Positions 46,982 through 57,766 are shown, counted from the first letter of the stretch. The stretch is 64,000 bases of DNA from Glaciecola sp. HTCC2999 (GCF_000155775.1 NZ_DS989811.1:63245-127244); one strand, 5' to 3'. Notes: a model not told the origin generated them from the letters alone. Numbers and translations: made by a program.

Positions 46982-47001
46982 CTCTGCAGGTTTGTGCAGA
47001 G
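46982..47001. other. Hairpin with arm-site-like words in the gap between cargo genes
   Basis: CTCTGCA / TGCAGAG around a six-base loop. The neighbouring words AGAGCCTC and GTCTGCTTAAT resemble pieces of the P arm (around 41920-41950). The remaining 46931-47163 sequence has no gene that I can support. Confidence 0.4.
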
Positions 47002-47163
47002 CCTCAGATAGTCTGCTTAATCAACACATCCATTATGTGCTTTAAATCCTCTCAATCCGCATCGCCTAAAATTCATCACTATTTTAGTGGAATAATAATT
47101 AGCGAAAACCTTGAATGTGAAAGTAACTTTTAATGATTAGCTCCTAAACTAAATGGTGCTTAT

Positions 47164-48261
47164 TTAAATTGCCGCACTCTTAGAGCTCATCAGTTCTGTT
47201 ACGCAAATAATTGGTGGGGTATCATTTTTTCTTGCGTAATGTGACAGGTTTTCTATTAATGCTTCATATATTTTTTTATTGGAACGATTTATTGTTTTTT
47301 CATTCTTATCTAAATAAAGTGAGTGCTTCATTATGTCGGGATGGTTAGAAATGACTACTTTTTTCTTGTTATCGGTGGCTGTATTGTTATTAACAAATTC
47401 TAAAAGCCCTTTCAGGTGAAAAATATACTCTTCAACGTTATTCTTTTCTAATAGCGATATAAAGTATTTATCACCATATTCAGCGTACATGCATTGCCCT
47501 GATGCAACATAATCGGAAAACCTTTCATATGCCTTTTGCAATCTTGCTCTTTCTTTAGGTCCAACCTCATTACCTGAACCAACTCTTATCTTTATGTTAG
47601 GGAAAAAAGCGGGAGTTTTCTTTCTTCTTTCTGAACCGCTTTTTTTCTTTGTTGAAAACATAGTTGCAACCATAGCAGCATCTTTGCTTAAACCTGCGCC
47701 TCGAAATAGTAACTCCTTTTGCTCTTCTTTATAGCTCTCCGCCATATAGTTACGCGTTAACTCTTCAAGATTATTTAGTGCTCCATGATAAGAAAAATAA
47801 CAGCTGCGTAACGCTTGAAGCTCATTAATTGTTGTTTGTGATTGTTGATTCGAGTTAATTAACTCAAGTATTTTACGTGCACGTTCAGAAAAATTATTTC
47901 TAGCGGTTAAGAAGTATTTTCTAGCGTTTCTTTTTTTTATGATTTTTTGATAATAAGAAGGATATGTAGACAAAACTTTTCTGAGTTTTTTGTATGATTT
48001 TTTTGCTTTTTTATTTTCAGTGATAATTTGATTGTCAGAGTTAATGAAAGGAGTGATGCACGCGTTATGCTGCTCGATTAGTATTTTTTCGTTTCGCCAT
48101 ATTCCAGCCTGTGTTCTTTCTTCTTCCAGTTTAAATAGTTTGTAATCCAAATTGTACCCAAATTTTACAACCACGTTATTCTTTAATTTGATTTTATCTT
48201 TTGCATGCGCATCAAAGATAAACAAAGATAACAAAACTACCAGAGTAGTATAAAATTTCAT
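47164..48261 (-). CDS. Secreted or periplasmic protein of unknown function
   Basis: A 365-residue protein with a signal peptide (about 1-20, ending DAHA). The mature part is very rich in Lys, Asn and Tyr, mostly helical, with a basic stretch near 204-216 (STKKKSGSERRKK). AAGGTG precedes ATG. I recognise no domain. Strong AT bias and low-complexity Lys codons point to foreign origin. Confidence 0.55.
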   Translation of the reverse strand: MKFYTTLVVLLSLFIFDAHAKDKIKLKNNVVVKFGYNLDYKLFKLEEERTQAGIWRNEKILIEQHNACITPFINSDNQIITENKKAKKSYKKLRKVLSTYPSYYQKIIKKRNARKYFLTARNNFSERARKILELINSNQQSQTTINELQALRSCYFSYHGALNNLEELTRNYMAESYKEEQKELLFRGAGLSKDAAMVATMFSTKKKSGSERRKKTPAFFPNIKIRVGSGNEVGPKERARLQKAYERFSDYVASGQCMYAEYGDKYFISLLEKNNVEEYIFHLKGLLEFVNNNTATDNKKKVVISNHPDIMKHSLYLDKNEKTINRSNKKIYEALIENLSHYARKNDTPPIICVTELMSSKSAAI

Positions 48262-48390
48262 GTTTACACCTTGTGATTAAATCTGTTTTTCTTACCATCA
48301 TAATCAGTAATAAGCTAAATCTATCGTAATTGTTATTTTAATTTATTAAAGCTTGTTTGTAACATTATCAGTCTGTATTTGCTTTGTCTC

Positions 48391-48819
48391 TAAGACTTTT
48401 TCTTACAAGCCCTCTAGCAAGTCTATCAAGCTACACAGCCTAAACAGCCAATCCATCTCTACCCCGTACCCTTCAGAGTCATTCTAAGCCCCAATAAAAT
48501 CACTAAGTAATTACGTTTATTAATGGAGTTTCGAGGCTGCACAGACCTATACAGAGGCTCTGGTAAGCTGCTTAGTCTACATATACATTTGATGGTTATC
48601 AGTTGGAAGTGGTGGGGCTAATTAGGCTTCAAAGTCTGTTCAGGTAAGGGTGAGCAGGTTGTTGAGTGGATGATTAGGCTGCGAAGTCAGTGTGGAAGAA
48701 ACTGTGGAAGAGAATACGCATCTTGAGTGTGAACTAAGCTCGTGATAGTGTTGATTTTACTAACCTGCAGGCTAAATAAGACTCCTTAGCGGTGTATCGA
48801 CATTTCTCGGGTGCGCCAT
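48391..48819 (+). repeat. attR: right P arm plus core
   Basis: The P arm 48391-48804 is the exact inverted copy of 41681-42094, checked base by base. The core 48805-48819 repeats the tRNA-Arg 3' end. Chromosomal sequence resumes at about 48820. The stretch 48262-49039 contains no gene; 48820-49039 is presumably the native downstream flank of the tRNA and the acnB promoter region. Confidence 0.93.
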
Positions 48820-49039
48820 TTCTTTAAATGTGTTCTATCATGTCATTATAAATATCTAGATCTAGCCTAACCTTTACTCACACTTATCATCTGCAAGAAA
48901 GAAAATACAAAAAAGTATTTAGCATAAATCATTGATATAAAATACTTTCCCACCATTCATGGCGTGAATTATCAGTATCACGCGCCTAACCTATGGGCAT
49001 TGATGTGTTTTTTACTTATAATCATACAGTTAATCATTA

Positions 49040-51865
49040 ATGGATTTAAAAAAGGCGTTACAAACGATGAGTTACTATTCTGAATATTTGAAAGAAATTG
49101 AAGTTCGTAAAAATGAACTTGGTCTTCACCCAAAACCGATCGACAGCGCTGAATTGTTGTCAGAAATCATTGAACAAATCAAAGACACGGGTAATGAACA
49201 CCGCGAAGGGTCACTGAATTTCTTTATCTATAACACCTTGCCAGGCACAACTCCTGCCGCAGTTGTAAAAGCCGCATTTTTAAAAGAGATTGTGTTAGGT
49301 GACAGTGTTGTCGCTGAGATTACGCCTGAATTTGCACTTGAACTACTTTCTCATATGAAAGGCGGCCCTTCAGTAGAAGTATTACTTGATGTGGCTTTAT
49401 CAGATCATACACAAGCCGCTGCTGCGGGTGACATTTTGAAATCTCAAGTATTCCTTTATGATGCTGATACTGCTCGTCTAGAACAGTCTTATAAAGCAGG
49501 TAACGCTATCGCTAAAGATATTTTGGCAAGCTATGCTAACGCTGAGTTCTTTACCAAACTTGATGATATTCCTGAGCAAGTCAAAGTCGTTACCTATATT
49601 GCAGCTGAAGGTGATATTTCAACCGACCTTCTTTCGCCAGGTAACCAGTCGCACTCACGAGCAGACCGTGAATTACATGGCTTATGCATGATTTCTCCGG
49701 AAGCTCAAAAAGAAATCAAAGAATTACAAGCGGCTCACCCTGATGCCAAAGTTATGCTTATTGCAGAAAAAGGCACTATGGGTGTAGGTTCATCACGTAT
49801 GTCGGGTGTAAATAACGTGGCATTATGGGCTGGTGAAGAAACTTCTCCATACATCCCATTTGTAAATAATAAACCTGTTGTTGCAGGAACAAATGGTATT
49901 GCACCTATCTTCTTAACAACAGTTGGCGTTACTGGCGGTATTGGTCTAGATCTGAAAAACTGGGTCAAAAAAGTCGACGATAATGGTGATGTGGTACGTG
50001 ATGAAAATGGCGATCCAGTACTTGAGCAAGCCTATTCAGTTGCGACAGGTACTGTATTAACAATTGATACCAAAGCGAAGAAGCTTTACAACGGTGACGA
50101 AGAGCTTGTTGATGTTTCTGATGCGTTTACACCTCAGAAAGTCGAGTTCATGAAAGCGGGTGGTTCATATGCAGTTGTTTTTGGTAAGAAGTTACAAACC
50201 TTTGCTGCAGAAACATTAGGTATTGAAGCGCCGGTTGTTTACGCGCCTTCAAAAGAAACTTCTATCGAAGGTCAAGGCTTAACCGCAGTTGAAAAAATCT
50301 TTAACCGTAATGCAGTAGGTGTAGCGTCTGAAACTCCTCTTCATAGCGGTTCAGACGTTCGTGTCAAGGTGAATATCGTTGGTTCTCAGGATACAACTGG
50401 GCCGATGACATGCCAAGAATTAGAAGCGATGGCTGCTTCTAAGATCTCACCAAGCGTGGATGGTGCATTCCAATCAGGTTGTCATACTGCATCAGTGTGG
50501 GATAACAAAGCGAAAGCGAATACACCTAAGTTAATGGCCTTTATGAATGCTTTTGGTGTTATCACTGCACGTGATCCTAAACACGTTTATCATTCAATGA
50601 CAGACGTTATTCACAAAGTATTAAACGATATTACTGTGGATGATCGCGCTATCATCATCGGCGGTGACTCACACACTCGTATGTCTAAAGGCGTTGCTTT
50701 TGGTGCTGACTCGGGTACGGTTGCGCTTGCATTAGCAACAGGTGAAGCAGCAATGCCTATCCCTGAATCAGTCAAAGTTACCTTTAAAGGTAGTATGCAG
50801 CCACATATGGATTTCCGTGACATTGTTCATGCGACTCAAGCACAAATGTTAAAGCAATTTGGTGGTGAAAACGTCTTCCAAGGCCGTGTAATTGAAGTCC
50901 AAATTGGGACCCTTTTAGCTGACCAAGCCTTTACATTCACAGATTGGACCGCTGAAATGAAAGCGAAAGCGTCTATCTGTATCTCGACTAATGAAACCTT
51001 AATTGCATCATTAGAGCTAGCTAAATCACGTATCCAAATCATGATCGATAAAGGTATGGATAATGAAGCAAATATGTTGCAAGGTCTGATTGACCTAGCC
51101 GATAAGCGTATCGCTGAAGTTAAGTCAGGTACAGCTCCTGCACTTGCTCCAGATGACAATGCAAACTACTACGCAGAAGTGGTTGTCGATTTAGACACAA
51201 TCGTAGAACCAATGATTGCCGATCCAGATGTCAACAACGATGATATTTCTAAGCGTTACACTCATGATGTGATCCGTCCTGCTTCTTATTATGACGGTCG
51301 TAAAGTTGACTTAGGTTTTGTGGGTTCTTGTATGGTGCATAAAGGTGATATGAAGATCATTGCAGCCATGCTACGTAACCTAGAAACAAAAGGTACTATC
51401 AGCTTTAAAGCCCCTCTAGTCGTCGCTCCACCGACGTATAACATCGTTGATGAGTTAAAAGCGGAAGGTGACTGGGATATCTTGAAAAAATATGCTGGTT
51501 TCGAATTTTCAGACGAGAATCCAAAAGAAGCTGCACGTACTAAATATGAGAATATCTTATATTTAGAGCGTCCGGGATGTAACTTATGTATGGGGAACCA
51601 AGAAAAAGCGGAACCAGGTGATACTGTTCTTGCGACTTCTACACGTTTATTCCAAGGTCGTGTTGTTGAAGATAGCTCTGAGAAGAAAGGTGAATCTCTA
51701 TTAGGTTCAACACCAATGGTTGTTCTTTCTAGTATCCTAGGCCGTTTCCCAACGTTGCAAGAGTATCAAGAAGCTGTTGCTGGGATTGATTTGACCACGT
51801 TCCAACCGCCACAAGAAGATTTGGCAATAGCTGGTTCTGACATCATTCCTGCGGTACGTGTATAG
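49040..51865 (+). CDS. acnB: Aconitate hydratase B / 2-methylisocitrate dehydratase
   Basis: A 941-residue 4Fe-4S dehydratase of the TCA cycle, slightly longer than the well-known 865-residue enzymes. The N-terminal HEAT-like and swivel domains precede the catalytic part. Iron-sulfur cysteines are Cys764 in VGSCMVHKGD and Cys847/Cys850 in GCNLCMGN. GGDSHTRMSKGV near residue 541 is an aconitase active-site segment. ATG 49067 (MSYYSEYLKE) is an alternative start closer to family N-termini. Its upstream region now abuts the right end of the integrative element. Confidence 0.95.
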   Translation: MDLKKALQTMSYYSEYLKEIEVRKNELGLHPKPIDSAELLSEIIEQIKDTGNEHREGSLNFFIYNTLPGTTPAAVVKAAFLKEIVLGDSVVAEITPEFALELLSHMKGGPSVEVLLDVALSDHTQAAAAGDILKSQVFLYDADTARLEQSYKAGNAIAKDILASYANAEFFTKLDDIPEQVKVVTYIAAEGDISTDLLSPGNQSHSRADRELHGLCMISPEAQKEIKELQAAHPDAKVMLIAEKGTMGVGSSRMSGVNNVALWAGEETSPYIPFVNNKPVVAGTNGIAPIFLTTVGVTGGIGLDLKNWVKKVDDNGDVVRDENGDPVLEQAYSVATGTVLTIDTKAKKLYNGDEELVDVSDAFTPQKVEFMKAGGSYAVVFGKKLQTFAAETLGIEAPVVYAPSKETSIEGQGLTAVEKIFNRNAVGVASETPLHSGSDVRVKVNIVGSQDTTGPMTCQELEAMAASKISPSVDGAFQSGCHTASVWDNKAKANTPKLMAFMNAFGVITARDPKHVYHSMTDVIHKVLNDITVDDRAIIIGGDSHTRMSKGVAFGADSGTVALALATGEAAMPIPESVKVTFKGSMQPHMDFRDIVHATQAQMLKQFGGENVFQGRVIEVQIGTLLADQAFTFTDWTAEMKAKASICISTNETLIASLELAKSRIQIMIDKGMDNEANMLQGLIDLADKRIAEVKSGTAPALAPDDNANYYAEVVVDLDTIVEPMIADPDVNNDDISKRYTHDVIRPASYYDGRKVDLGFVGSCMVHKGDMKIIAAMLRNLETKGTISFKAPLVVAPPTYNIVDELKAEGDWDILKKYAGFEFSDENPKEAARTKYENILYLERPGCNLCMGNQEKAEPGDTVLATSTRLFQGRVVEDSSEKKGESLLGSTPMVVLSSILGRFPTLQEYQEAVAGIDLTTFQPPQEDLAIAGSDIIPAVRV

Positions 51866-51892
51866 TCACTAAAGGCTATACGTTAAAGAACT

Positions 51893-51927
51893 AAAAGCCA
51901 ATGAGTGTCATGCTCATTGGCTTTTTT
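51893..51927 (+). terminator. Terminator after acnB
   Basis: A 13-bp perfect stem (AAAAGCCAATGAG with its complement), a seven-base loop and a T run. Confidence 0.93.
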
Positions 51928-52030
51928 GTGCCTGTTATAAAATGCGTGTCACAAGCAGTGACGGGATGACTTATAAACTAGCTTAAATACTCATATAAGC
52001 TGTTATAATGACAAAACAATTTACTCAAAC

Positions 52031-52522
52031 ATGAATCAAAATAGAGGTCAGATGAAATTCATAGTTATAGGTATCATCGCTGTTTTTATTATCTTTTTTA
52101 TGTATAACAACGCAAAGAACAAGAAATTAGCGGCAGAAAATAACGCTATCGGCGAGCAATTTTTGTTAGCTAATAAAGCAAAAGATAACATTCAAACCAC
52201 AGCATCTGGTTTACAATATGAAGTACTCAATCAAGGTGATGGCACAAGGCATCCTAGTGCAACGGATACTGTGAAAGTACATTATCATGGTACATTATTA
52301 GATTGTGTGGTATTTGATAGTTCCGTTGACCGTGGTACACCGATTAGCTTTCCATTGAATCGTGTGATCAAGGGGTGGACTGAAGGCGTGCAGTTAATGA
52401 AAGTAGGGGATAAATACCGCTTCTTTATTCCTGAAAATCTAGCATACGGCAACAGCGCTACTGGCAGTATTACGCCCGGTTCGACACTAATTTTTGAAGT
52501 AGAATTACTCGATATCGAATAA
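52031..52522 (+). CDS. FKBP-type peptidyl-prolyl isomerase, membrane-anchored
   Basis: A 163-residue protein. A single N-terminal membrane segment (about 9-26) anchors an FKBP domain (about 60-163) with the typical VKVHYHGTLLD, FDSS, and VIKGWTEGVQLMKVGDKYRF. The final VELLDIE is also typical. It assists folding of envelope proteins on the periplasmic side. Co-directional with the following small gene. Confidence 0.92.
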   Translation: MNQNRGQMKFIVIGIIAVFIIFFMYNNAKNKKLAAENNAIGEQFLLANKAKDNIQTTASGLQYEVLNQGDGTRHPSATDTVKVHYHGTLLDCVVFDSSVDRGTPISFPLNRVIKGWTEGVQLMKVGDKYRFFIPENLAYGNSATGSITPGSTLIFEVELLDIE

Positions 52523-52554
52523 GTACCTTGCCCCATGTCAATACGTAACAAAGA

Positions 52555-52911
52555 ATGTATTTAATTGAAGATGCTACGCCTGCTGAGAAATACAAAGCCA
52601 TTTTGGGTGTGGTAAAACGAGTACCCAAGGGCTGTGTTGCGACTTATAGTCAGATTGCAGATATTGCGGGGCTGCCGGGTCGAGCTAGAATGGTAGGCAA
52701 AGCCCTCGGTGCTACCTTTGCTAGCAGCGAAATTCCTTGGTTTCGAGTTCTTCGTGCGGATGGTCGCATTGCATTTGGGGCTGATACACATATTGGGAAA
52801 GAACAAGCGATGCATCTTAGCAATGAAACTATTGAAGTGAAAAATATGAGGGTTAATCTAAAGTTATATCAGTGGCGTCCAGAGTCATTGTGGGGCGATT
52901 CAACCGATTAA
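52555..52911 (+). CDS. Alkyltransferase-like protein (MGMT-fold, no active Cys)
   Basis: A 118-residue protein with the DNA-binding fold of O6-alkylguanine-DNA alkyltransferase: VPKGCVATYSQIADIAG and RMVGKALG are the helix-turn-helix part. The active-site PCHRV of true alkyltransferases is PWFRV here, so the acceptor Cys is replaced by Trp, as in ATL proteins that flag O6-alkylguanine lesions for nucleotide excision repair. Confidence 0.9.
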   Translation: MYLIEDATPAEKYKAILGVVKRVPKGCVATYSQIADIAGLPGRARMVGKALGATFASSEIPWFRVLRADGRIAFGADTHIGKEQAMHLSNETIEVKNMRVNLKLYQWRPESLWGDSTD

Positions 52912-52958
52912 CGTATGACTGCCCCACACTGAGATGTTACTAACAATCTGACTAAATA

Positions 52959-55241
52959 CTACTGCGCCTCAGGATTGATCCGTAAGCTGGAATTGAAGCG
53001 CACCTGACCTCTTAGTACCGCGTTCGTAGCGGATTCACAGTTTTGTACAAAGTCCACTGACAGTTGCGAGAGCACTCCCTGAGCGTCATAAGCAATTTCT
53101 AAAATTTCAAAACTGGATGATGATGTGTTACAGCCGCGTCCATCACCAGAAAAATCAAACCCAGCAACACCTGGTGGTTGAAACGGCCAACGTCTCGCTT
53201 CTTCATAAACACCAATTGCTAACGGGCCATCATCAGGACTTTGAATATGCATAGACCAATAGCCATCGATTCCATCATAGTTTAAGACGAGCTCATTTGG
53301 AGAAGTATTCGTAGCGTCGGTATTAAAACCTACGGCGCGATCCATGAACCACATTTGACCTTGACCTATGTAATCACCCACATCACTATCCAAACTAATG
53401 TAAGAGGCTGGAGTAGACTGGTGTGATAGCGTAATTTGTGTTTGTGCCATTCGACCACTTTCATTACTCACGGTTAAACGGATTTCGATATCATCAGTCA
53501 CTGAATTGGCGACATTGTTCGGGATGCTTATTGACGTAATTGCTGCGGTTACATCCGTAAACACGATACCGACATCGCTAATTTCTTCCCAAAGATAATT
53601 GATTTGAGTCCCTTGATTGATTTCACTTTCTGAGGCATCAAGGATAGGATAATCATTTTGACGATAAGCCCGTGATGATGCGGTTAATTTGGGGATCACT
53701 GCATCACTGGTCATAAATTCGTAGAAAAAGTTGTAAGCGCTTGTACCAAATTCATCGACCATTGAGAAGCTTGATATGGTGTAATTAGTCGCAGGTAATA
53801 AAGGTCGCGTCGGTGTTAAGGTAACTAGTCCACCGTCAATGCTGATAGTAGCAGGCACATTATCTTGTATAAATGAACCCGAGCGGAACTGTATTTCTGT
53901 TTCTAGTATGCGCGCAATAGGGCGATTCATCGCGAACCTCACTAGCGGTGCATCGATATCTGAGAATACTAAGAAATTATCAATCACACCTAAATTTTGG
54001 AAATTGTCAACGCGATATTCACTGAGGAAACTGTCTTTGCCATCAAGAGAAAAAAGTGTCCCTTCCAGGATATTATTCCAACGTTGTTTATATTCAATAC
54101 CATCGATAACGAGATTAAAATTATCAGAATCAATGACATTGTTCGGTGTAAACCCAAATACTTCATTAGAATCTTTATCGGTCATTCTAATTTCACCTAT
54201 ATTCGGGTATTCATTAAAGAAACCAGAGATAGGCGTAATGGTATCAACGGTAAAGCTTGCATTAGTCAGAGGCTCAAATAGTTCAGCATCGACAGTGATA
54301 CTGTAACGACCAGTTCGCAAATCTTGCGACTTGACTACGTCCAATTGTGAGATTTGAAGAAACGGCACGTTTAATAAACTAAACGTCAGCGTCTGTGGAG
54401 TATTTGCAGTGTAATTACGTGTGGTATTTGTCTCAGACAAGGTAAATTCGATGATGTTATCAACGGTAATCGTTGCTGCGCTATCATAACGGTCAGAGAT
54501 GACTAAGTCGTCAAGATTGAGCGTCCCTGCGATAGTTTTATCTCCAACCGATGCTAGCGTGATGTTAATCGTTAATGAGCCTTGGACATATGCATCCAGC
54601 ACCGATGACAAACAATCTTCATAATCCACTCTAAGGGAGTCGCCGGTACTGACCAAACCATTACTATCAGTATCGTTGTGAGTGATAGTTTCTAAACCCC
54701 CATTGTAACAAACCACCCGATTTTCATCGTTTATTTGGGTAATGTTATTGATACTTTGACGCGCTAACTCTGTGAGTTGTAGATAACTTTCTTTGGCTGA
54801 AAATACTGCCGTTGTGTATAACTCCGCATTATCTTCAAAGGTGTTTTTGCTCTCTACGTAGATGTCATAAGCAATCATATCCCGTGGTGTCATTACCATC
54901 CGATGCAACAACACCAAATAAAGACATATTCTGCGCCATTACCAAAAACACCCAGGGGTTTGAAATGTGAGTTGATTACCGTTGACAGTATGCTCTACTG
55001 GTTTGCCATCTAACTGTTGCCATGTATAGGTGACATTACCAGTTAAGCTTGTTTCTGCAGTCAAAGTCACGGCAGTTTTTTCTAATATACTCCCTTGTGG
55101 TCCGGTAATGTCTACGGTAGGTGCCGGAGGAGGTGTTGTCGTTGGTGGTGGAGTGCTAGGTGTAGAACTGCTTCCGCCACCGCCACCACATGCAGTTAAT
55201 ACACAACAAACTAATAATAATACTAAGTGATTGATTTGCAC
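52959..55241 (-). pseudogene. Large Ig/PKD-type lipoprotein gene interrupted by three +1 frame disturbances
   Basis: An N-terminal part (54939-55241: lipobox LTAC, glycine run, Pro/Thr linker, PKD-like VTYTWQQLDG) and a C-terminal part (52959-54917: beta-rich, with Ig-like EISDVGIVFTDV and LTVSNESGRMAQTQIT) belong to one gene of about 760 residues. Between them the frame steps by +1 three times, at about 54951-54953 (GGG), 54914-54919 (TTT-A-TTT) and 54881-54883 (GGG). Correcting each restores readable PGVFGNGAEYVF, GVVASDGNDTT and DMIAYDIYVES. Either the gene is broken or the assembly has homopolymer errors. Function unknown; likely surface lipoprotein. Confidence 0.7.
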
Positions 55242-55340
55242 AGTGGATATCTATTTCTATATAATTTGGATAATTATTATTATAACAAATATTCTCATTC
55301 AAAAGTGAGTATGAGGTAGCATAAATGATGATGAACAGGG

Positions 55341-56504
55341 TTAATTAGCACTTAACCCTTGCTTGTATAATGCTAATGCTTCATCTGAATTAGCTTGTTG
55401 GGCTTTAATTTCAGCAAGTAACAATATGTCTTCTTGATGATTATCCAACTCTAACGCTTGATTAAGTGCTTTCTCTGCTAAGATTGCATTGCCTGAGTGA
55501 AAAGCAACGTGAGCAAGTGTTGAATATAACACTGCATTTTTATTATCTTTCTTGATCCATTTTTCTAATAGTTTAATCGCCGCAGTTGGTTTGGGTAACT
55601 GCAATAATTTGAATAACGGCAGTAAGGTTATTTCGGGCCCTGATTTTTGTGCGGTAACCAGTGCTTTTTCAGCTTCTTGGTGCATCCCTTGAGCAATCAA
55701 TTGTTCAATGTAAGCTTTTTGATGCGGGATCTCTTTTTTATAGCCACGGGGGAGTTTTTGCCATTCTTGCATCAGTTCATTGGCACCATCTCTATTGGCA
55801 ATCTCAGCGAAGTCGGCTTTCGATGCTAGTTCAGCCCAATAAGGATAGCGTTGACCTAATGGCTTTTTCCAGCCACTTTCTAACCGTTCACGTAGTGCGT
55901 GCCACTCGCCAGCCGCAGCTAATGCACTCGCCCAGGTCTCGATGACATTGGGTTTTTGTTTTTGCTGAATAGACAAAGAATCAATAATGCTGAGTGCTTG
56001 CTTACCATGATTTTGAGTAATTTCAAAACGCGCCATATTGAGTTTAGCTGCAAGCTCACTGCCCTTGATTGCTGCTGCTTGCTCCCAATACTGCATCGCT
56101 TTTACTTGATGACCTAGTTTGGCTTCAACGTCTGCCAACGCTAATAAATTGATACCGTCAAAATCGGCTTTAGTCGTCTTACTTAGCCATTTCTGAGCAT
56201 GATTTAAATCTCCTTCTGCTAACGCTTGCATTCCAGAGGTATAAAAACGTTGACGACGACGCTCTCCCCAGCTTCCGAGCCAATGATGTGATCCTGAGAT
56301 CGCTCCCACTATTCGTTTAACAGCCCATTCAAGTATCAGAAAGCCGATAACAGCGATAAAGACCATGATCCCTAAGCTAATGACGCTCATTTCAATCGTG
56401 GTGTGCTTTAGAGCAATCAGCACATAGCCTTTTTCACCGACTAAATTAGGCCCTATCATCAGCCCGGCTACTAAAAATACTAATAACAATAGTACTCTGA
56501 TCAT
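55341..56504 (-). CDS. hemY: HemY, inner-membrane TPR protein of the heme operon
   Basis: A 387-residue protein with two N-terminal membrane segments (about 2-22 and 40-62) and TPR repeats in the rest (for example YSTLAHVAFHSGNAILAEKALNQAL). Last gene of hemC-D-X-Y. Its role in porphyrin synthesis is not defined; it may organise the pathway at the membrane. The GSHHWLGSWGERRR region after the second membrane helix is characteristic. Confidence 0.9.
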   Translation of the reverse strand: MIRVLLLLVFLVAGLMIGPNLVGEKGYVLIALKHTTIEMSVISLGIMVFIAVIGFLILEWAVKRIVGAISGSHHWLGSWGERRRQRFYTSGMQALAEGDLNHAQKWLSKTTKADFDGINLLALADVEAKLGHQVKAMQYWEQAAAIKGSELAAKLNMARFEITQNHGKQALSIIDSLSIQQKQKPNVIETWASALAAAGEWHALRERLESGWKKPLGQRYPYWAELASKADFAEIANRDGANELMQEWQKLPRGYKKEIPHQKAYIEQLIAQGMHQEAEKALVTAQKSGPEITLLPLFKLLQLPKPTAAIKLLEKWIKKDNKNAVLYSTLAHVAFHSGNAILAEKALNQALELDNHQEDILLLAEIKAQQANSDEALALYKQGLSAN

Positions 56505-56506
56505 GA

Positions 56507-57763
56507 TTATTGGCCCCCTGCGAAGAGGGTCTGGATACGCTGTTCGATAATTTCAGCTAATGGTTGCTGGGCATCTAGTTGGCTTGGCAATTTTCTAGAA
56601 GTATCGATTAAAATCAGTTGCTGGAGTGAATCTATATATGCTTCGACTCCTACATTATCTAATTGATAATGGGTAATCACAATATCTAGACTTTGTTGAA
56701 GTGCCTGTTGATATAATGTTGTTTGATGATTTAGAACTGCTTGTTGAGCATTTAATAACGCGAACTTGAGCTGCTCGCGTGCAAGCCATTGCTGCTTTGT
56801 TGAAATAAATGGCGTGATTTCTGCGCTGCGTTTTTCAACTGAGATAAAATCATCAACAATTGCATTCCAGCTTGATTTTAAGTTAGCCTGCCAATCTGTG
56901 ACATCATCACTGAGTTCAGTCTTGGTTTCAGCCATCTCTGCCTCTGGCAGTTTTAATGTTTCTAGCGGTAAATTGTCGACTTGTGCAATAAGCGCTGAAA
57001 CTGACAATGCGATCGATTCGGTAGAGACTTGATTCACTTGCTGTAAAGTTTGGATATCTTTAGCTAAAAGGGCACGAATTGGAAGTAATGATGCATCGGC
57101 AAGGTCTGTGATTCTTACATCAGCAGATTTAAGTAACATAATTGCACTTTTAACATCCCCTTCTAACCATAATTTCTTGCCTGCTAATTTAACTAAATAA
57201 TCAGCTTCAGCTAATAACCAATCTGCTGGACGACGGCCAGAGACATCGGCAATGCGTTTAGCAAGTCCTTCATTTTTTAATGCATTTAAATTTACACGTT
57301 GTGCTAAATCATCTAAGTTTTTAATCTGTTGTATCGAGGTATCAGTTAATTCTGATAATAATGTTTGCTGTTCAATATTCTGCGTTTCAGTTGCTACGAG
57401 TGTCGATGATAGTTGTGATAAGTCCGCATTTATAACTCTCACAGCGTTTTCTAATGCGATGATTTTAGGGTTCGGTTGCGTTTCTTGGTTTTGTTGTTGC
57501 ATCCAATACCAATAGCCAGCTGCTGCGAGTGACAGAATTAATATGAGGTTAAAGAAGCCTAAAAACCATACGCCTTTATGTCCACTCCCTTTAGTATCAT
57601 GAGAGGTGTCGGATGGTACCGCCGTTTTCGTCGTTTCAGGCTCATTTTGAGAGCGCTCAACTACCGTCGCTTCTATAATATCGTTATCTGATGCCCCAGA
57701 TGAATTTTCAGGGGTATCATTAATTGCGTTATTATCTGCTTGGTCCTTCGCATCGGCTGCCAT
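56507..57763 (-). CDS. hemX: HemX, uroporphyrinogen-III C-methyltransferase-like membrane protein
   Basis: A 418-residue protein with an acidic, low-complexity N-terminal 65 residues, a membrane helix (about 68-88, GVWFLGFFNLILILSLAAAGYWYW broken here by no charges) and a long coiled-coil periplasmic part. VSGRRPADWLLAEADYLVKLA is the conserved HemX segment. Lies two bases from hemY and close to hemD, as usual. Confidence 0.88.
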   Translation of the reverse strand: MAADAKDQADNNAINDTPENSSGASDNDIIEATVVERSQNEPETTKTAVPSDTSHDTKGSGHKGVWFLGFFNLILILSLAAAGYWYWMQQQNQETQPNPKIIALENAVRVINADLSQLSSTLVATETQNIEQQTLLSELTDTSIQQIKNLDDLAQRVNLNALKNEGLAKRIADVSGRRPADWLLAEADYLVKLAGKKLWLEGDVKSAIMLLKSADVRITDLADASLLPIRALLAKDIQTLQQVNQVSTESIALSVSALIAQVDNLPLETLKLPEAEMAETKTELSDDVTDWQANLKSSWNAIVDDFISVEKRSAEITPFISTKQQWLAREQLKFALLNAQQAVLNHQTTLYQQALQQSLDIVITHYQLDNVGVEAYIDSLQQLILIDTSRKLPSQLDAQQPLAEIIEQRIQTLFAGGQ

Positions 57764-57766
57764 GCT

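Noticed and set aside
41666-48819. Composite transposon ending in 429-bp inverted repeats
   Set aside because: The repeats hold no transposase and contain the tRNA-derived core, so they are attachment-site arms rather than IS copies.
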